64,000 nucleotides of DNA, from the NCBI GenBank assembly GCA_903926075.1, contig CAIYHQ010000111.1, positions 62,001-126,000 of the forward strand. The letters are read 5' to 3'. The stretch comes from an uncultured Methanomicrobiales archaeon (GTDB lineage: Archaea > Halobacteriota > Methanomicrobia > Methanomicrobiales > Methanospirillaceae). Both the position numbers and the translations under genes were made by a program. The notes under the pieces were generated by a model, which worked only from the letters and a program-made list of their open reading frames with translations, did no database searches and was not told the DNA's origin. Below, piece after piece: positions 1 through 7,825 of this stretch (the stretch's first letter is position 1; every line of letters begins with the position of its first letter).

Positions 1-1290
1 TGAATTTTGAGATAAATTCTGTGACCACAGCAGGGCAGATATACCTGCAATATATGGAACAGATGCACTGGTCCCATAAAAGTCTTTACCAAATCCTCCT
101 GCACCGCTAACGCTGATGTTATCAATGCCAACGATATCAGGTTTATTTATTAATATCATCTCATTATTTTCATGAGTCACAGGGCCTTGTGAAGAGAAGG
201 CCTCAATAGTGTCTGGATTATCTAATGCAACAGCTCCCACTGAAGTGACAGGGGGAAGTGATCGATGGCCATATATCGCATCTGTGGCGTTTACAAATCG
301 CTTATCAAGAACTGCAGGATTCGATGGAGGTGAGAAAACGAAGAGTTCAAGAGATTTTTGTTTTGATGTGCCGTTCCTGTTCTCGATTAAAAGCGAAAGA
401 TTTACACTTTTATTGAAAGGATTTACATAAACAACTGTTTCCATAGGATTTTTATTTAAGGTCACCTGATTATTGGTTTTTAATGGACTGAAATTATCCG
501 CATCAATTACATATAATTGATATTCGTTCTCCCGATCCTCCCAAGGGTCGTCCCACTGCAGAATTGCTTCAGTATTGCCATATGGCGGTAGTGTAATTAA
601 AAATTTTTCAGGAGACGCATTCTTTGGGAGTGTCCCACCTGAAAAATCATGAAAATTGCTCCCATTGTTATAGTAAAGTCCCTGGTAATGCCGAAGGCCA
701 TCGTTACCGGCTCCAATAACATAAAGTAAGTCATTTTCTTTTGTAGTATTATTGATGTAATCGGATAACCAGTCATCCTCAAAATAAGGAACTTCGCGCC
801 ATTCAACATCATCACAGATTATTTTACATCCTGCATCAACAAGCAGGCTTACCCCGTCCCTGAATTCTGTTTTGTCCTTTCCATGTGACACAAAGTAAAA
901 ATCTGCATTTGGAGCGATTTTATATAATACCTCAAGAATTGCAGTCCCCTCATCACCCGAAATAACTGAATTTCTCAGAACATGGACAGAATTTGGAAGA
1001 ACTCCTGCATTCACCGCATCCTCCAGGTGTGAGACACCGTCCGATATTACCCCAATCTTTACCCCGGTACCATTCAACCCGGTAAAGGCCTGGATATCAA
1101 TGTAGGAACTGGTTTTGTTTTCATGTAATTTTAATTCCTCAATTAAGGACTCATTCGCGATAGAAGATCCAGTTTTGTTAAAATTTTTCTCAAACAGGGA
1201 GAAAACAGGATTAATACTGCTGGAAACCGGATTTATAAGTACAATGGCGAATAAAAGTGCAATTATCCGGATAAAGGCATATTTATGCAA
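1..1290 (-). CDS. Secreted subtilase/sedolisin-like serine protease (C-terminus beyond the window)
   Basis: The minus strand stays open from about 1317 through position 1 with no stop, giving about 430 residues; the 3' end lies outside the window. The best start is TTG at 1290, followed by a hydrophobic signal-like segment (IRIIALLFAIVLINPVSS). Family signatures follow in order: GVKIGVISDGVSHLE, SGDEGTAILEVL, CDDVEW, FSSQGPVT and the serine motif GTSASVPYIAG. The usual subtilisin His of GHGT is absent; DEGTA plus the DD motif resembles the S53-like branch of the subtilase fold, in which a Glu replaces His. It is probably exported and degrades or processes proteins outside the cell. The gene is divergent from the PEGA protein next door. 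Protease fold is secure; the Glu-Asp-Ser assignment is inference. Confidence 0.85.
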   Translation of the reverse strand, partial: MHKYAFIRIIALLFAIVLINPVSSSINPVFSLFEKNFNKTGSSIANESLIEELKLHENKTSSYIDIQAFTGLNGTGVKIGVISDGVSHLEDAVNAGVLPNSVHVLRNSVISGDEGTAILEVLYKIAPNADFYFVSHGKDKTEFRDGVSLLVDAGCKIICDDVEWREVPYFEDDWLSDYINNTTKENDLLYVIGAGNDGLRHYQGLYYNNGSNFHDFSGGTLPKNASPEKFLITLPPYGNTEAILQWDDPWEDRENEYQLYVIDADNFSPLKTNNQVTLNKNPMETVVYVNPFNKSVNLSLLIENRNGTSKQKSLELFVFSPPSNPAVLDKRFVNATDAIYGHRSLPPVTSVGAVALDNPDTIEAFSSQGPVTHENNEMILINKPDIVGIDNISVSGAGGFGKDFYGTSASVPYIAGISALLWSQNLSQNS

Positions 1291-1408
1291 AGCTCTTCTA
1301 CTAATCTGTAAACCATAGATAAAAGGTATTAGGTTTTATTTTATCGATCTCTCCATGATTATCTGTTTCCGGTTTGCCGTCAAATATTTTTCATAAACAA
1401 TACATTTA

Positions 1409-1442
1409 TCCATATAGATATACTCTATCCATATGATCCAAA
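1409..1442 (+). promoter_or_regulatory. Probable promoter of the PEGA protein, with a 9-bp direct repeat
   Basis: TATAGATATA at 1413-1422 is a good archaeal TATA box. It lies about 20-28 nt before the second in-frame ATG at 1442, which suggests a leaderless transcript from 1442 rather than 1433. The sequence TATCCATAT occurs at both ends of this stretch. No transcript data support it. Confidence 0.4.
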
Positions 1443-2305
1443 TGTCACACTTCCTAAAGAGCAGGTTAAGTTTGATAATTATCCTTATCTCTTTATTTAT
1501 CCTTCCTTTACCGGTAATAGCAATTAATACAGGAAATGTAACCATATCTGTTACCCCTTCCACAGTTGATCAGGTTCAGATCTATGTTGATTCAATACTT
1601 ATGGGGAATTTTCCTGCAAAATCCACGCTTGAACTACAGGAAGGAACACATGAAATCCGGATTGAAAATTCTTTATACAATCCGTGGAAAACCCGGGTTT
1701 TTGTGAGGAAAGGTAAGACGGTAACACTTGCTGTAAAACTTACACCTAACAGTGGTAAACTGGAAATTAACTCGGTCCCGGCTGGAGCAGACATAATGGT
1801 AGATGGAACGCCACAGGGTGTGACCCCGCTTTCTATTTCTTCTATTAGTAAAGGGTATCATACCGTATTTCTTCAGAATACCGGTTACTTTGACTGGAGT
1901 GGGAATAAAGTATATGTTAAGCCAGGTGATACAACCCGGCTTAATATAAAACTTAATTCATATCCTGTAGTACAAAATGTAACGCCATTTCCCACACCCT
2001 CACCCACACAAACACCACAAACAGGTTCATTGATAATTAAAGCAGACCAACAGGGATACTCTATTGATATCCGGTCTAATTTCTATGATCCAACACGTGA
2101 TCCACTTCTTGACGGAAAATGGCATGAAAATGTTGGTTCCACTCCTGCGTACTGGAACAACCTTGTTCCACCAGGTTCGTATACTATCCGGCTTAAGGAC
2201 TCGTCAGGAAATATTGTCTGGTGTGGCAACACGGTTGTAATTGCAGATCAGACTACAGAAATAAACGCTGCAATTGGAATGCTTTGTCCAATTTGCACGT
2301 GTTAA
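1433..2305 (+). CDS. Secreted PEGA-domain surface protein
   Basis: This 290-residue protein opens with a signal peptide (LSLIIILISLFILPLPVIA). Two PEGA-type beta modules follow at roughly residues 32-105 and 106-175; the second contains NSVPAGADIMVDGTPQGVTP. A Pro/Thr linker (about 182-195) leads to a C-terminal domain with IKADQQGYSIDIRSNFYD that I do not recognise and that ends in CPICTC. PEGA modules are cell-envelope beta domains common in Methanomicrobiales; the role is presumably structural or in surface interaction. ATG 1433 and ATG 1442 are both possible; the TATA position and the signal peptide favour 1442. It is transcribed away from the protease and converges on the M42 peptidase gene. 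Confidence 0.75.
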   Translation: MIQMSHFLKSRLSLIIILISLFILPLPVIAINTGNVTISVTPSTVDQVQIYVDSILMGNFPAKSTLELQEGTHEIRIENSLYNPWKTRVFVRKGKTVTLAVKLTPNSGKLEINSVPAGADIMVDGTPQGVTPLSISSISKGYHTVFLQNTGYFDWSGNKVYVKPGDTTRLNIKLNSYPVVQNVTPFPTPSPTQTPQTGSLIIKADQQGYSIDIRSNFYDPTRDPLLDGKWHENVGSTPAYWNNLVPPGSYTIRLKDSSGNIVWCGNTVVIADQTTEINAAIGMLCPICTC

Positions 2306-2322
2306 AAATAAAAAAATTAAAT
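2306..2322 (-). terminator. Poly-T terminator for the M42/aminotransferase/hexuloisomerase operon
   Basis: Read on the minus strand past the stop at 2317, the sequence has two adjacent T tracts (T7 then T5), the usual archaeal termination signal. It also separates the two convergent genes. Confidence 0.45.
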
Positions 2323-3351
2323 TTTTGGTCTTGTTTTTAATGCTTCAACAATCATCTTTACTGCAAGATCAATGTCTTTTAATTCGAGTATTTCGACAGG
2401 AGAATGAATATATCGGGTCGGAATACTTACTGTTGTGCTGGGAATCCCGCCCCTTTCAAGATGTATTGTGGTAGCATCTGTTGTGCCTCCGCTCCCTACT
2501 TCGAGCTGAAATGGAATGTCAATCGATTTTGCTGCTTCCTTAAGCCAGTCAACAACTCTTCTGTCTGCAATAAGACCCCGGCCGCTTGAATCAACTATGG
2601 TTATAACAGGTCCCTTTCCCATCTCAACAGGAGCATCTTTCTTTTCTATACCAGGGTGATCACCTGGAATTGTCACATCTGTCGCTATTGCACAGTCAGG
2701 TTTTATTAAATAAGCACTTGTTTTTGCTCCTTTCAACCCTACTTCTTCCTGAACAGTGAATACTGCATATACAGTATTTGAAGTTTCCATTCTCTTCATA
2801 ACTTCAATTAACATTGCAACTCCGGCACGGTTGTCAAAAGCTTTCCCTGTGACCCTGCCGTTCGCAAGTTCATAAAAATCCCGGTCAATTGTAATAGGGG
2901 TGCCGATATCAATTCCCAGGGCTAATACTTCTTCCATTGTGGAAGCGCCAATATCAATAAACATATCTTCGATTTTTACTCCTTTTTTCCGCTCTTCATC
3001 ATCCATTTTGTGTGGTGGTTTCCCCCCTATCACACCCCTTACAGGACCGACAGAACCAGGGAGAACCACTCTCTGGGCGGATAAAGTAGGAGCATAAAAC
3101 GAACCAATAGTAACGAAGCGAATGAAACCTTTCTCGTCAATAAATTTCACCATGAGCCCTATTTCATCCATGTGGGCCGCAAGCATCACTTTAAAATCAT
3201 TCCCTTTTTTTACGGCAACCAGATTTCCCATCGTGTCCTCATAGAGTTCATCAACATGGGATTCAATCTCGTTTCGAATAATACTCCTGATTCCTTCTTC
3301 TCTCCCTGACAAACCATGTGCTTCGGAGAGTTTTTTTAACAACTCTTTCAT
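2317..3351 (-). CDS. M42 family metallopeptidase (tetrahedral aminopeptidase type)
   Basis: Cytosolic dinuclear-metal aminopeptidase, expected to trim peptides released by the proteasome or taken up by the cell. Counting from the upstream GTG, the metal and catalytic motifs of the M42 family are in place: AAHMDEIG near 62-69 (His and Asp), KAFDNRAG near 174-181 (bridging Asp), VQEEVGLKGA near 204-213 (catalytic Glu pair), ATDVTIPGD near 227-235 and the late histidine in RYIHSPVE. Length, about 345, is normal. ATG 3351 is preferred over GTG 3363 because AGGGTG lies 9 nt upstream of it. The gene is last in a three-gene operon behind the aminotransferase, whose stop is at 3357. Some M42 members were once called endoglucanases; peptidase is the better call. 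Confidence 0.9.
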   Translation of the reverse strand: MKELLKKLSEAHGLSGREEGIRSIIRNEIESHVDELYEDTMGNLVAVKKGNDFKVMLAAHMDEIGLMVKFIDEKGFIRFVTIGSFYAPTLSAQRVVLPGSVGPVRGVIGGKPPHKMDDEERKKGVKIEDMFIDIGASTMEEVLALGIDIGTPITIDRDFYELANGRVTGKAFDNRAGVAMLIEVMKRMETSNTVYAVFTVQEEVGLKGAKTSAYLIKPDCAIATDVTIPGDHPGIEKKDAPVEMGKGPVITIVDSSGRGLIADRRVVDWLKEAAKSIDIPFQLEVGSGGTTDATTIHLERGGIPSTTVSIPTRYIHSPVEILELKDIDLAVKMIVEALKTRPKI

Positions 3352-3356
3352 AATAT

Positions 3357-4460
3357 TTAACACCCTGATATTACCTTCGTCATTCTTTGAACTGCACTAC
3401 TTAGGATTTCTTTGTTTTGGGCATAACTCATCCTCGCAAAACCTGCTCCCCTCTCCCCAAAGGCTTTACCAGGCACAAGGATTACACCACTTTGAATAAT
3501 CTTTGCGTATACTGATTCTTCAAGAGGTATGAACATATAAAAGGCCCCTTCAGGACGGTTAAACCGAAGCCCGGCGCGAGAAAGTCCTTCATAAACAATG
3601 TCACGCCGGAGTTTGTATTCATCACGCATTTTTGTTACCATGTCCTGTGGTCCCCGAAGTGCGGCTAAACCTGCATATTGAGATATTGATGTTGCACAGG
3701 CCTGGCAGTACTGGTGGACTTTCATACATTCATTTACACATTCTTCAGAAGCTGCAAGATATCCAAGCCGCCAGCCTGTCATTGCGTATGTTTTTGAAAA
3801 TGCATTCACAGTCACGACATTGTCTCCAAAACGGGCAGCACTGGTGTGCTTTTTTTCATAGATGAAGTGTTCGTAGACTTCATCGGAAATGACCGGAACA
3901 TTGCAGTCGTCTGCATATTCAACAATAGCACGGACAGTTTCTTCAGGTTCAACCATGCCGGTGGGATTTGCAGGACTGTTGAGAATAATAACTCCTGCCC
4001 CTTTTATCTTTTCCTTTGCAGCTTCTACATTAATGTGCAGGGTTTCATCCAGCGGAATCCCATCAGGTTTTCCTCCTGCGATAAGACCGAGAGCTGAATA
4101 AGCTACAAACCCCGGTTCAGGATGAAGCACACGGTCACCACGTTCTACGAGGGCCTGCAAAACGATGTGAAGAGCTTCACTCCCTCCTGCAGTGACGAGG
4201 ATCTGGTCAGGAGTTATCGATATTGAATTTTCTTTAAACAATTTCTTTGAGATCTCCTCTCGAAGTTCAGGTAAACCTGCATTATGAGTGTAACCCGTTT
4301 TTCCTTCTTTAATCGCAGTGATAGCCGCTTCTTTGATTGAATCCGGAGTATCAAAATCAGGTTGCCCAAGCCCTAGATTAATTGAACCTGGAGGAGCGCC
4401 CTCAAATAATTTTCTTATACCTGACAAATCAACAGATAATACTCGCTCAGAAAACCGCAT
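3357..4460 (-). CDS. PLP-dependent class I/II aminotransferase
   Basis: Transfers an amino group between an amino acid and a 2-oxo acid. Fold type I signatures are clear: LGQPDFDTP near the N-terminus, NSPANPTG, SDEVYEHFIY and the PLP-lysine motif FSKTYAMTGWRLGY. Length, about 367, fits the aspartate/alanine/aromatic aminotransferase superfamily; the substrate cannot be read from sequence. The longest frame begins at 4481 inside the hexuloisomerase gene. ATG 4460 is preferred because a GAGTGA ribosome-binding sequence precedes it and because the protein then begins MRFSERV, as homologues do. It lies between hxlB and the M42 peptidase gene with almost no spacing, so the three are likely one transcript. 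Confidence 0.88.
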   Translation of the reverse strand: MRFSERVLSVDLSGIRKLFEGAPPGSINLGLGQPDFDTPDSIKEAAITAIKEGKTGYTHNAGLPELREEISKKLFKENSISITPDQILVTAGGSEALHIVLQALVERGDRVLHPEPGFVAYSALGLIAGGKPDGIPLDETLHINVEAAKEKIKGAGVIILNSPANPTGMVEPEETVRAIVEYADDCNVPVISDEVYEHFIYEKKHTSAARFGDNVVTVNAFSKTYAMTGWRLGYLAASEECVNECMKVHQYCQACATSISQYAGLAALRGPQDMVTKMRDEYKLRRDIVYEGLSRAGLRFNRPEGAFYMFIPLEESVYAKIIQSGVILVPGKAFGERGAGFARMSYAQNKEILSSAVQRMTKVISGC

Positions 4461-4467
4461 AGTCTTT

Positions 4468-5067
4468 TCACTCAAGCACATTGTGTCGCTTTTTTAATTC
4501 CACTTCATCAGTCTTTGTAACTACCATAAGCCTTGAGATACATGCATCAGCAAAGATCATAGAAGCTGTCTCAAACAGTGTGCCCAATGGAGCAAAAGAA
4601 TGATGCTTTCCCATCATCTGGCGTATTTCATATTCCATATTATCTTCGCGTATGAAGTCACGTTGATTCTCAATTTCAACAACGCAATCTGCCATATTTC
4701 CTATTCGTGAATCTGCATTTGAAGTAATAAGTGAAAGGCGTGCACCAATCTCTTTTGCCATCTCTGCAATGTCTGCAACAGTTTTTGTACGTCCGGACCC
4801 TGAGAAGATGACAACAAGATCACCGGGTTTCAGTGCAGGAGTTATAGTCTCCCCTGCCACGTATGAAATAAGACCTAGGTGCATCAATCTCATGGCAAAC
4901 CCTTTTGCCACGAGACCTGATCTCCCGGCACCAATTACATAGATCCGTTTAGCCCTCAAAATCTCATCAATAAAACAATCAGTCTGTGAATTTGAGAGTT
5001 TATTTGCAATAGTGCAGATACGCTCTGCCATGAGGCACATCATATCTTTAACCTGGTTACTTTCCAT
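4468..5067 (-). CDS. hxlB: 6-phospho-3-hexuloisomerase (SIS domain)
   Basis: Converts 3-hexulose 6-phosphate to fructose 6-phosphate. In archaea lacking the pentose phosphate pathway this runs in reverse with hexulose-phosphate synthase to make ribulose 5-phosphate, releasing formaldehyde. The 199-residue protein is one SIS domain with IYVIGAGRSGLVAKGFAMRL, GETITPALKPGDLVV and FSGSGRTKTV, matching the hexuloisomerase subgroup in length and motifs. GGGAG lies about 6 nt before the ATG at 5067. It heads the operon hxlB-aminotransferase-M42 peptidase. No hexulose-phosphate synthase gene is in the window. Confidence 0.88.
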   Translation of the reverse strand: MESNQVKDMMCLMAERICTIANKLSNSQTDCFIDEILRAKRIYVIGAGRSGLVAKGFAMRLMHLGLISYVAGETITPALKPGDLVVIFSGSGRTKTVADIAEMAKEIGARLSLITSNADSRIGNMADCVVEIENQRDFIREDNMEYEIRQMMGKHHSFAPLGTLFETASMIFADACISRLMVVTKTDEVELKKRHNVLE

Positions 5068-5131
5068 ATTGAACTCCCGTACTTTTTCTCCTTTAAATTT
5101 AGAGCTCCTGAAAGATAAGGCTCCCTTTTTT

Positions 5132-5146
5132 CACCTGAATCAGGTG
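5132..5146. repeat. Perfect 15-bp palindrome upstream of hxlB
   Basis: CACCTGAATCAGGTG has 7-bp arms around one base. It lies 65-79 bp upstream of the hxlB start and 43-57 bp beyond the stop of the diadenylate cyclase gene. It could be a repressor operator; as RNA it could form only a 5-bp stem with a 5-nt loop, and no T tract follows on the minus strand. Confidence 0.45.
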
Positions 5147-5188
5147 TGGGTTAATTGTCGATATTGTATTCGTTATACCAAAAAATCT

Positions 5189-6886
5189 TTAAAATTTTAT
5201 TGTTTTTTCAATTCTACCTGCTTTAAAAACGCTGATTGTCCCGCCACTCTGCGAGACAACAACCCCTATCGCACGCGTAATCTGTGTTATTCCGGCGACA
5301 GATGAATGACGTGTACCAAGACCTTCCGGAATTAAGAGTGTTGATTGATTGGGTACCAGATGACGGCATGATGCAACGGCAAATCCATCACCCTGGACAA
5401 CGAATGCACCATCAAGCTGAGCCAGGTTTTTGATATTCTCCCTATTCAGGGGATTAGTTACCATTCTCTTATCTATCGGATGACCTTCAAGTGCGTTTAA
5501 TCCACATTGACGGGAGTGCTCCATAACAGCCTCTGAATCACCGATAATAAAAGATGTTCCAATGGTCTTTCCTTCTCTTCCTTCCCTTGCTATCTGCTGG
5601 CAGATAAGGAAAACACTTTCAAAAACATTTTCAGAAACGTCTGAATCCTCAACCAGTTTATAGATCCAAGGAATTCTAAGTCTAAGTTCACCCTTATTTT
5701 CGTGGTCAGTTATATCCTGTCCGATAAGAAGAAGTTCAGTTAAACGGCCTTTTTCATTTTTAATGGATTTTGCAGTCCATGCTACATTTGCGTAGTAATT
5801 ATCACCAAGTGGGTGTTCATAAATATGTATAGCAGTCTCATCTGGAAATAAATCAACACCATTAATTAAAACTGAAAAGTCTTTCTCTGAACGTGAATTT
5901 TCAGTAATTAGTGTTCCCACAATCGGTTTACCAAGGATTTCCCTTGGATCCGACTTGAAAAAAATTTCTGCAGAGCGGTTTATAAAAAGAATTGTTCCTT
6001 CACTATCAGTTTTTACAATTAAAGATGAGGAACTATCTACCAGTTCCTGGTTACGGAGTTCCAAAACCCGTAATGCATTTTTAAGTTTCTGTTCTTCACT
6101 CTTGTCTTCAAATATGACTATATCTCCGCGTAAAGGATCTTTAAGGTCTATCCTACGCACCGAAACGGAACAAAAAGTCCTATTACCATTGATATTTGAA
6201 ATAAATGAAGAGAGTTCATAAAATTTTTCATCTGATGCCCTACCATCAAAATAACTCTTTATTGTCAGGTAATCTGATTTATCGCAAAAAATCTCCTCAA
6301 AATTAGTTCCAGGGAGACTGGATACTCCAGTACCGACAAGATCAGAAAAACGACTGTTTCCCCAGGTAATCTTCCCGGATTCAATGGTGCATAGTGCAAG
6401 GGGTGTTACAGAAAGGACATCATTTAAAAAAGTATTCCTAAGTTTCAGGTCATTTTCTGCTTTTTTCCTGACAACTGCCTGCTTAACCATGTGTAAAAGA
6501 GCGGGAGTCCCCTTCCTAACATCATTGCCTTTCCTGAACTCCCCAACATTATTTACATCCATGAAAAGAAGGTCTTCATGAAGATTTTTTATATAAAGAA
6601 TAAATGGAAGATTGATTCCTTGCCTCCTAAGGCTTTGAAGCATCTCTATTCCTGTAAGTTCCGGTAAAAATTCAATACCGCTTATCCTGGGTATGTAAGC
6701 ATATGAAATTACAAGGTCATGTCGTCGTGAAAGTGCTTTATCAAGAGCTTCTTTTGTGCTATGTGCAACATCAAGACGGATTTCACTAACATTAAGAAGT
6801 ATTGAACGGATATTCTCCAAAACAGGAGTGCCATCAACTACAAGAAGCACTGATATCAGAAGAACCACCTTTGAACAATAATGCAA
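5189..6886 (-). CDS. Degenerate receiver - PAS - diadenylate cyclase (DAC) sensor protein
   Basis: Predicted to make cyclic di-AMP from two ATP. The C-terminal 130 residues or so form a DisA_N/DAC domain: GTSFIIGD, catalytic DGA at 492-494, and the RHR-type motif as GTRHSSVAG near 524-532. The first 130 residues look like a receiver (LLVVDGTP, DLVISYAYIPRISGIEFL), but the phospho-acceptor Asp position holds Tyr, so it is probably not phosphorylated. Two PAS domains lie between (about 145-270 and 280-400), the second with ILFINRSAEIFF and LGKPIVGTLI. No membrane segment is convincing, so the sensor is cytoplasmic. The start may be GTG a few codons downstream. The minus-strand gene stands alone between thiD and hxlB. 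Confidence 0.82.
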   Translation of the reverse strand: MHYCSKVVLLISVLLVVDGTPVLENIRSILLNVSEIRLDVAHSTKEALDKALSRRHDLVISYAYIPRISGIEFLPELTGIEMLQSLRRQGINLPFILYIKNLHEDLLFMDVNNVGEFRKGNDVRKGTPALLHMVKQAVVRKKAENDLKLRNTFLNDVLSVTPLALCTIESGKITWGNSRFSDLVGTGVSSLPGTNFEEIFCDKSDYLTIKSYFDGRASDEKFYELSSFISNINGNRTFCSVSVRRIDLKDPLRGDIVIFEDKSEEQKLKNALRVLELRNQELVDSSSSLIVKTDSEGTILFINRSAEIFFKSDPREILGKPIVGTLITENSRSEKDFSVLINGVDLFPDETAIHIYEHPLGDNYYANVAWTAKSIKNEKGRLTELLLIGQDITDHENKGELRLRIPWIYKLVEDSDVSENVFESVFLICQQIAREGREGKTIGTSFIIGDSEAVMEHSRQCGLNALEGHPIDKRMVTNPLNRENIKNLAQLDGAFVVQGDGFAVASCRHLVPNQSTLLIPEGLGTRHSSVAGITQITRAIGVVVSQSGGTISVFKAGRIEKTIKF

Positions 6887-6959
6887 AATTGATTCGTGTT
6901 TTTAATATTGGAACAACTATGAATAAATATCTGATCTAATTCCAGTGCAATTCTAAAAA

Positions 6960-7739
6960 TTATGGATTTATCATATAAATTCCAGATGGGCTCATTTTTG
7001 CGCTTTTTATCGCATTTGTCACAAATTTTTTCGCTCCTTTAACTGAATCCGCAACCGAGTAACCTTTTGCGATTCCAGCTGTAATTGCCGCTGAAAATAT
7101 GCACCCTGAACCATGTACCTCATAAGGTTCACGGAAATCCGAAACCTGAAACGAACCACCTTTCCAGAAGATGTGGTCCGTTGAATATAAATTATCCATT
7201 ACATGACCCCCTTTAATGATGACATACCTGACACCTGATTCCAGAATAACATGAGCTGCATTTTTCATAGAATCATCATCAAAAATTTTTACACCTGATA
7301 GGACCTCAGCTTCAGGAATATTAGGAGTTACAATAAGTGCCCTTGGGAGCAGGAATTCCTTGAGAGCTTCAACTGCGCCTTCGTTAATTAACCTGTGGAT
7401 GCTTGATGAGATCATGACCGGGTCAATAATCAGCTCCACAGAATTGGGAAATGCGATATTAACTGCCTTAATTATATCCTCAGTCCCAAGAAGCCCTGTT
7501 TTTACAACTTTTATCCTGTACTCTTCAAGGAGAACCCTTATCTGTTGAATAACCTGATCTGCAGTCATATTCCAGATTTTATGGACTGTTACCGGGTTCT
7601 GGGCAGTAATTGCAGTGATTATGGCAAAACCCCAGACATTATATGAATGGAATGTTTTTATGTCAGCAGAAAGCCCTGCTCCACCAGAAGGGTCAAGGCC
7701 TGCAACCGAACATGCCATGACAAGAAAATCTTCATTCAT
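6960..7739 (-). CDS. thiD: Hydroxymethylpyrimidine/phosphomethylpyrimidine kinase
   Basis: Phosphorylates HMP and HMP-phosphate for thiamine biosynthesis. Ribokinase-fold signatures are SVAGLDPSGGAGLSADIKTF at the N-terminus, NPVTVHKIWNM, PNIPEAEVLSG and the anion-hole motif HGSGCIFSAAITAGIAKG near the C-terminus. Length 259 is that of a stand-alone ThiD; there is no fused ThiN domain, which many archaeal ThiD proteins carry. ATG 7739 or ATG 7718 could be the start. The pathway partner ThiC is encoded at 39.2 kb. A 6-bp inverted repeat with a 7-bp spacer lies just upstream (7756-7774). Confidence 0.9.
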   Translation of the reverse strand: MNEDFLVMACSVAGLDPSGGAGLSADIKTFHSYNVWGFAIITAITAQNPVTVHKIWNMTADQVIQQIRVLLEEYRIKVVKTGLLGTEDIIKAVNIAFPNSVELIIDPVMISSSIHRLINEGAVEALKEFLLPRALIVTPNIPEAEVLSGVKIFDDDSMKNAAHVILESGVRYVIIKGGHVMDNLYSTDHIFWKGGSFQVSDFREPYEVHGSGCIFSAAITAGIAKGYSVADSVKGAKKFVTNAIKSAKMSPSGIYMINP

Positions 7740-7755
7740 TAGGGTTTATTCCCAG

Positions 7756-7774
7756 ATTCCTCGTTATCAGGAAT
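7756..7774. repeat. Inverted repeat upstream of thiD
   Basis: ATTCCT and AGGAAT arms of 6 bp are separated by 7 bp, 17-35 bp before the thiD start. It may be an operator or a leader hairpin; the arms are short and it could be chance. Confidence 0.3.
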
Positions 7775-7779
7775 AATTC

Positions 7780-7800
7780 AATCAAAAAAAGGAATACTTT
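7780..7800 (-). terminator. Poly-T terminator after the PKD/PEGA surface-protein gene
   Basis: On the minus strand, about 35 nt past the stop at 7826, a T7 tract follows a short A-rich stretch, as expected of an archaeal terminator. It also separates this transcript from thiD. Confidence 0.4.
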
Positions 7801-7825
7801 TTTAGGGAACCTTTTTAAGCCCTTA

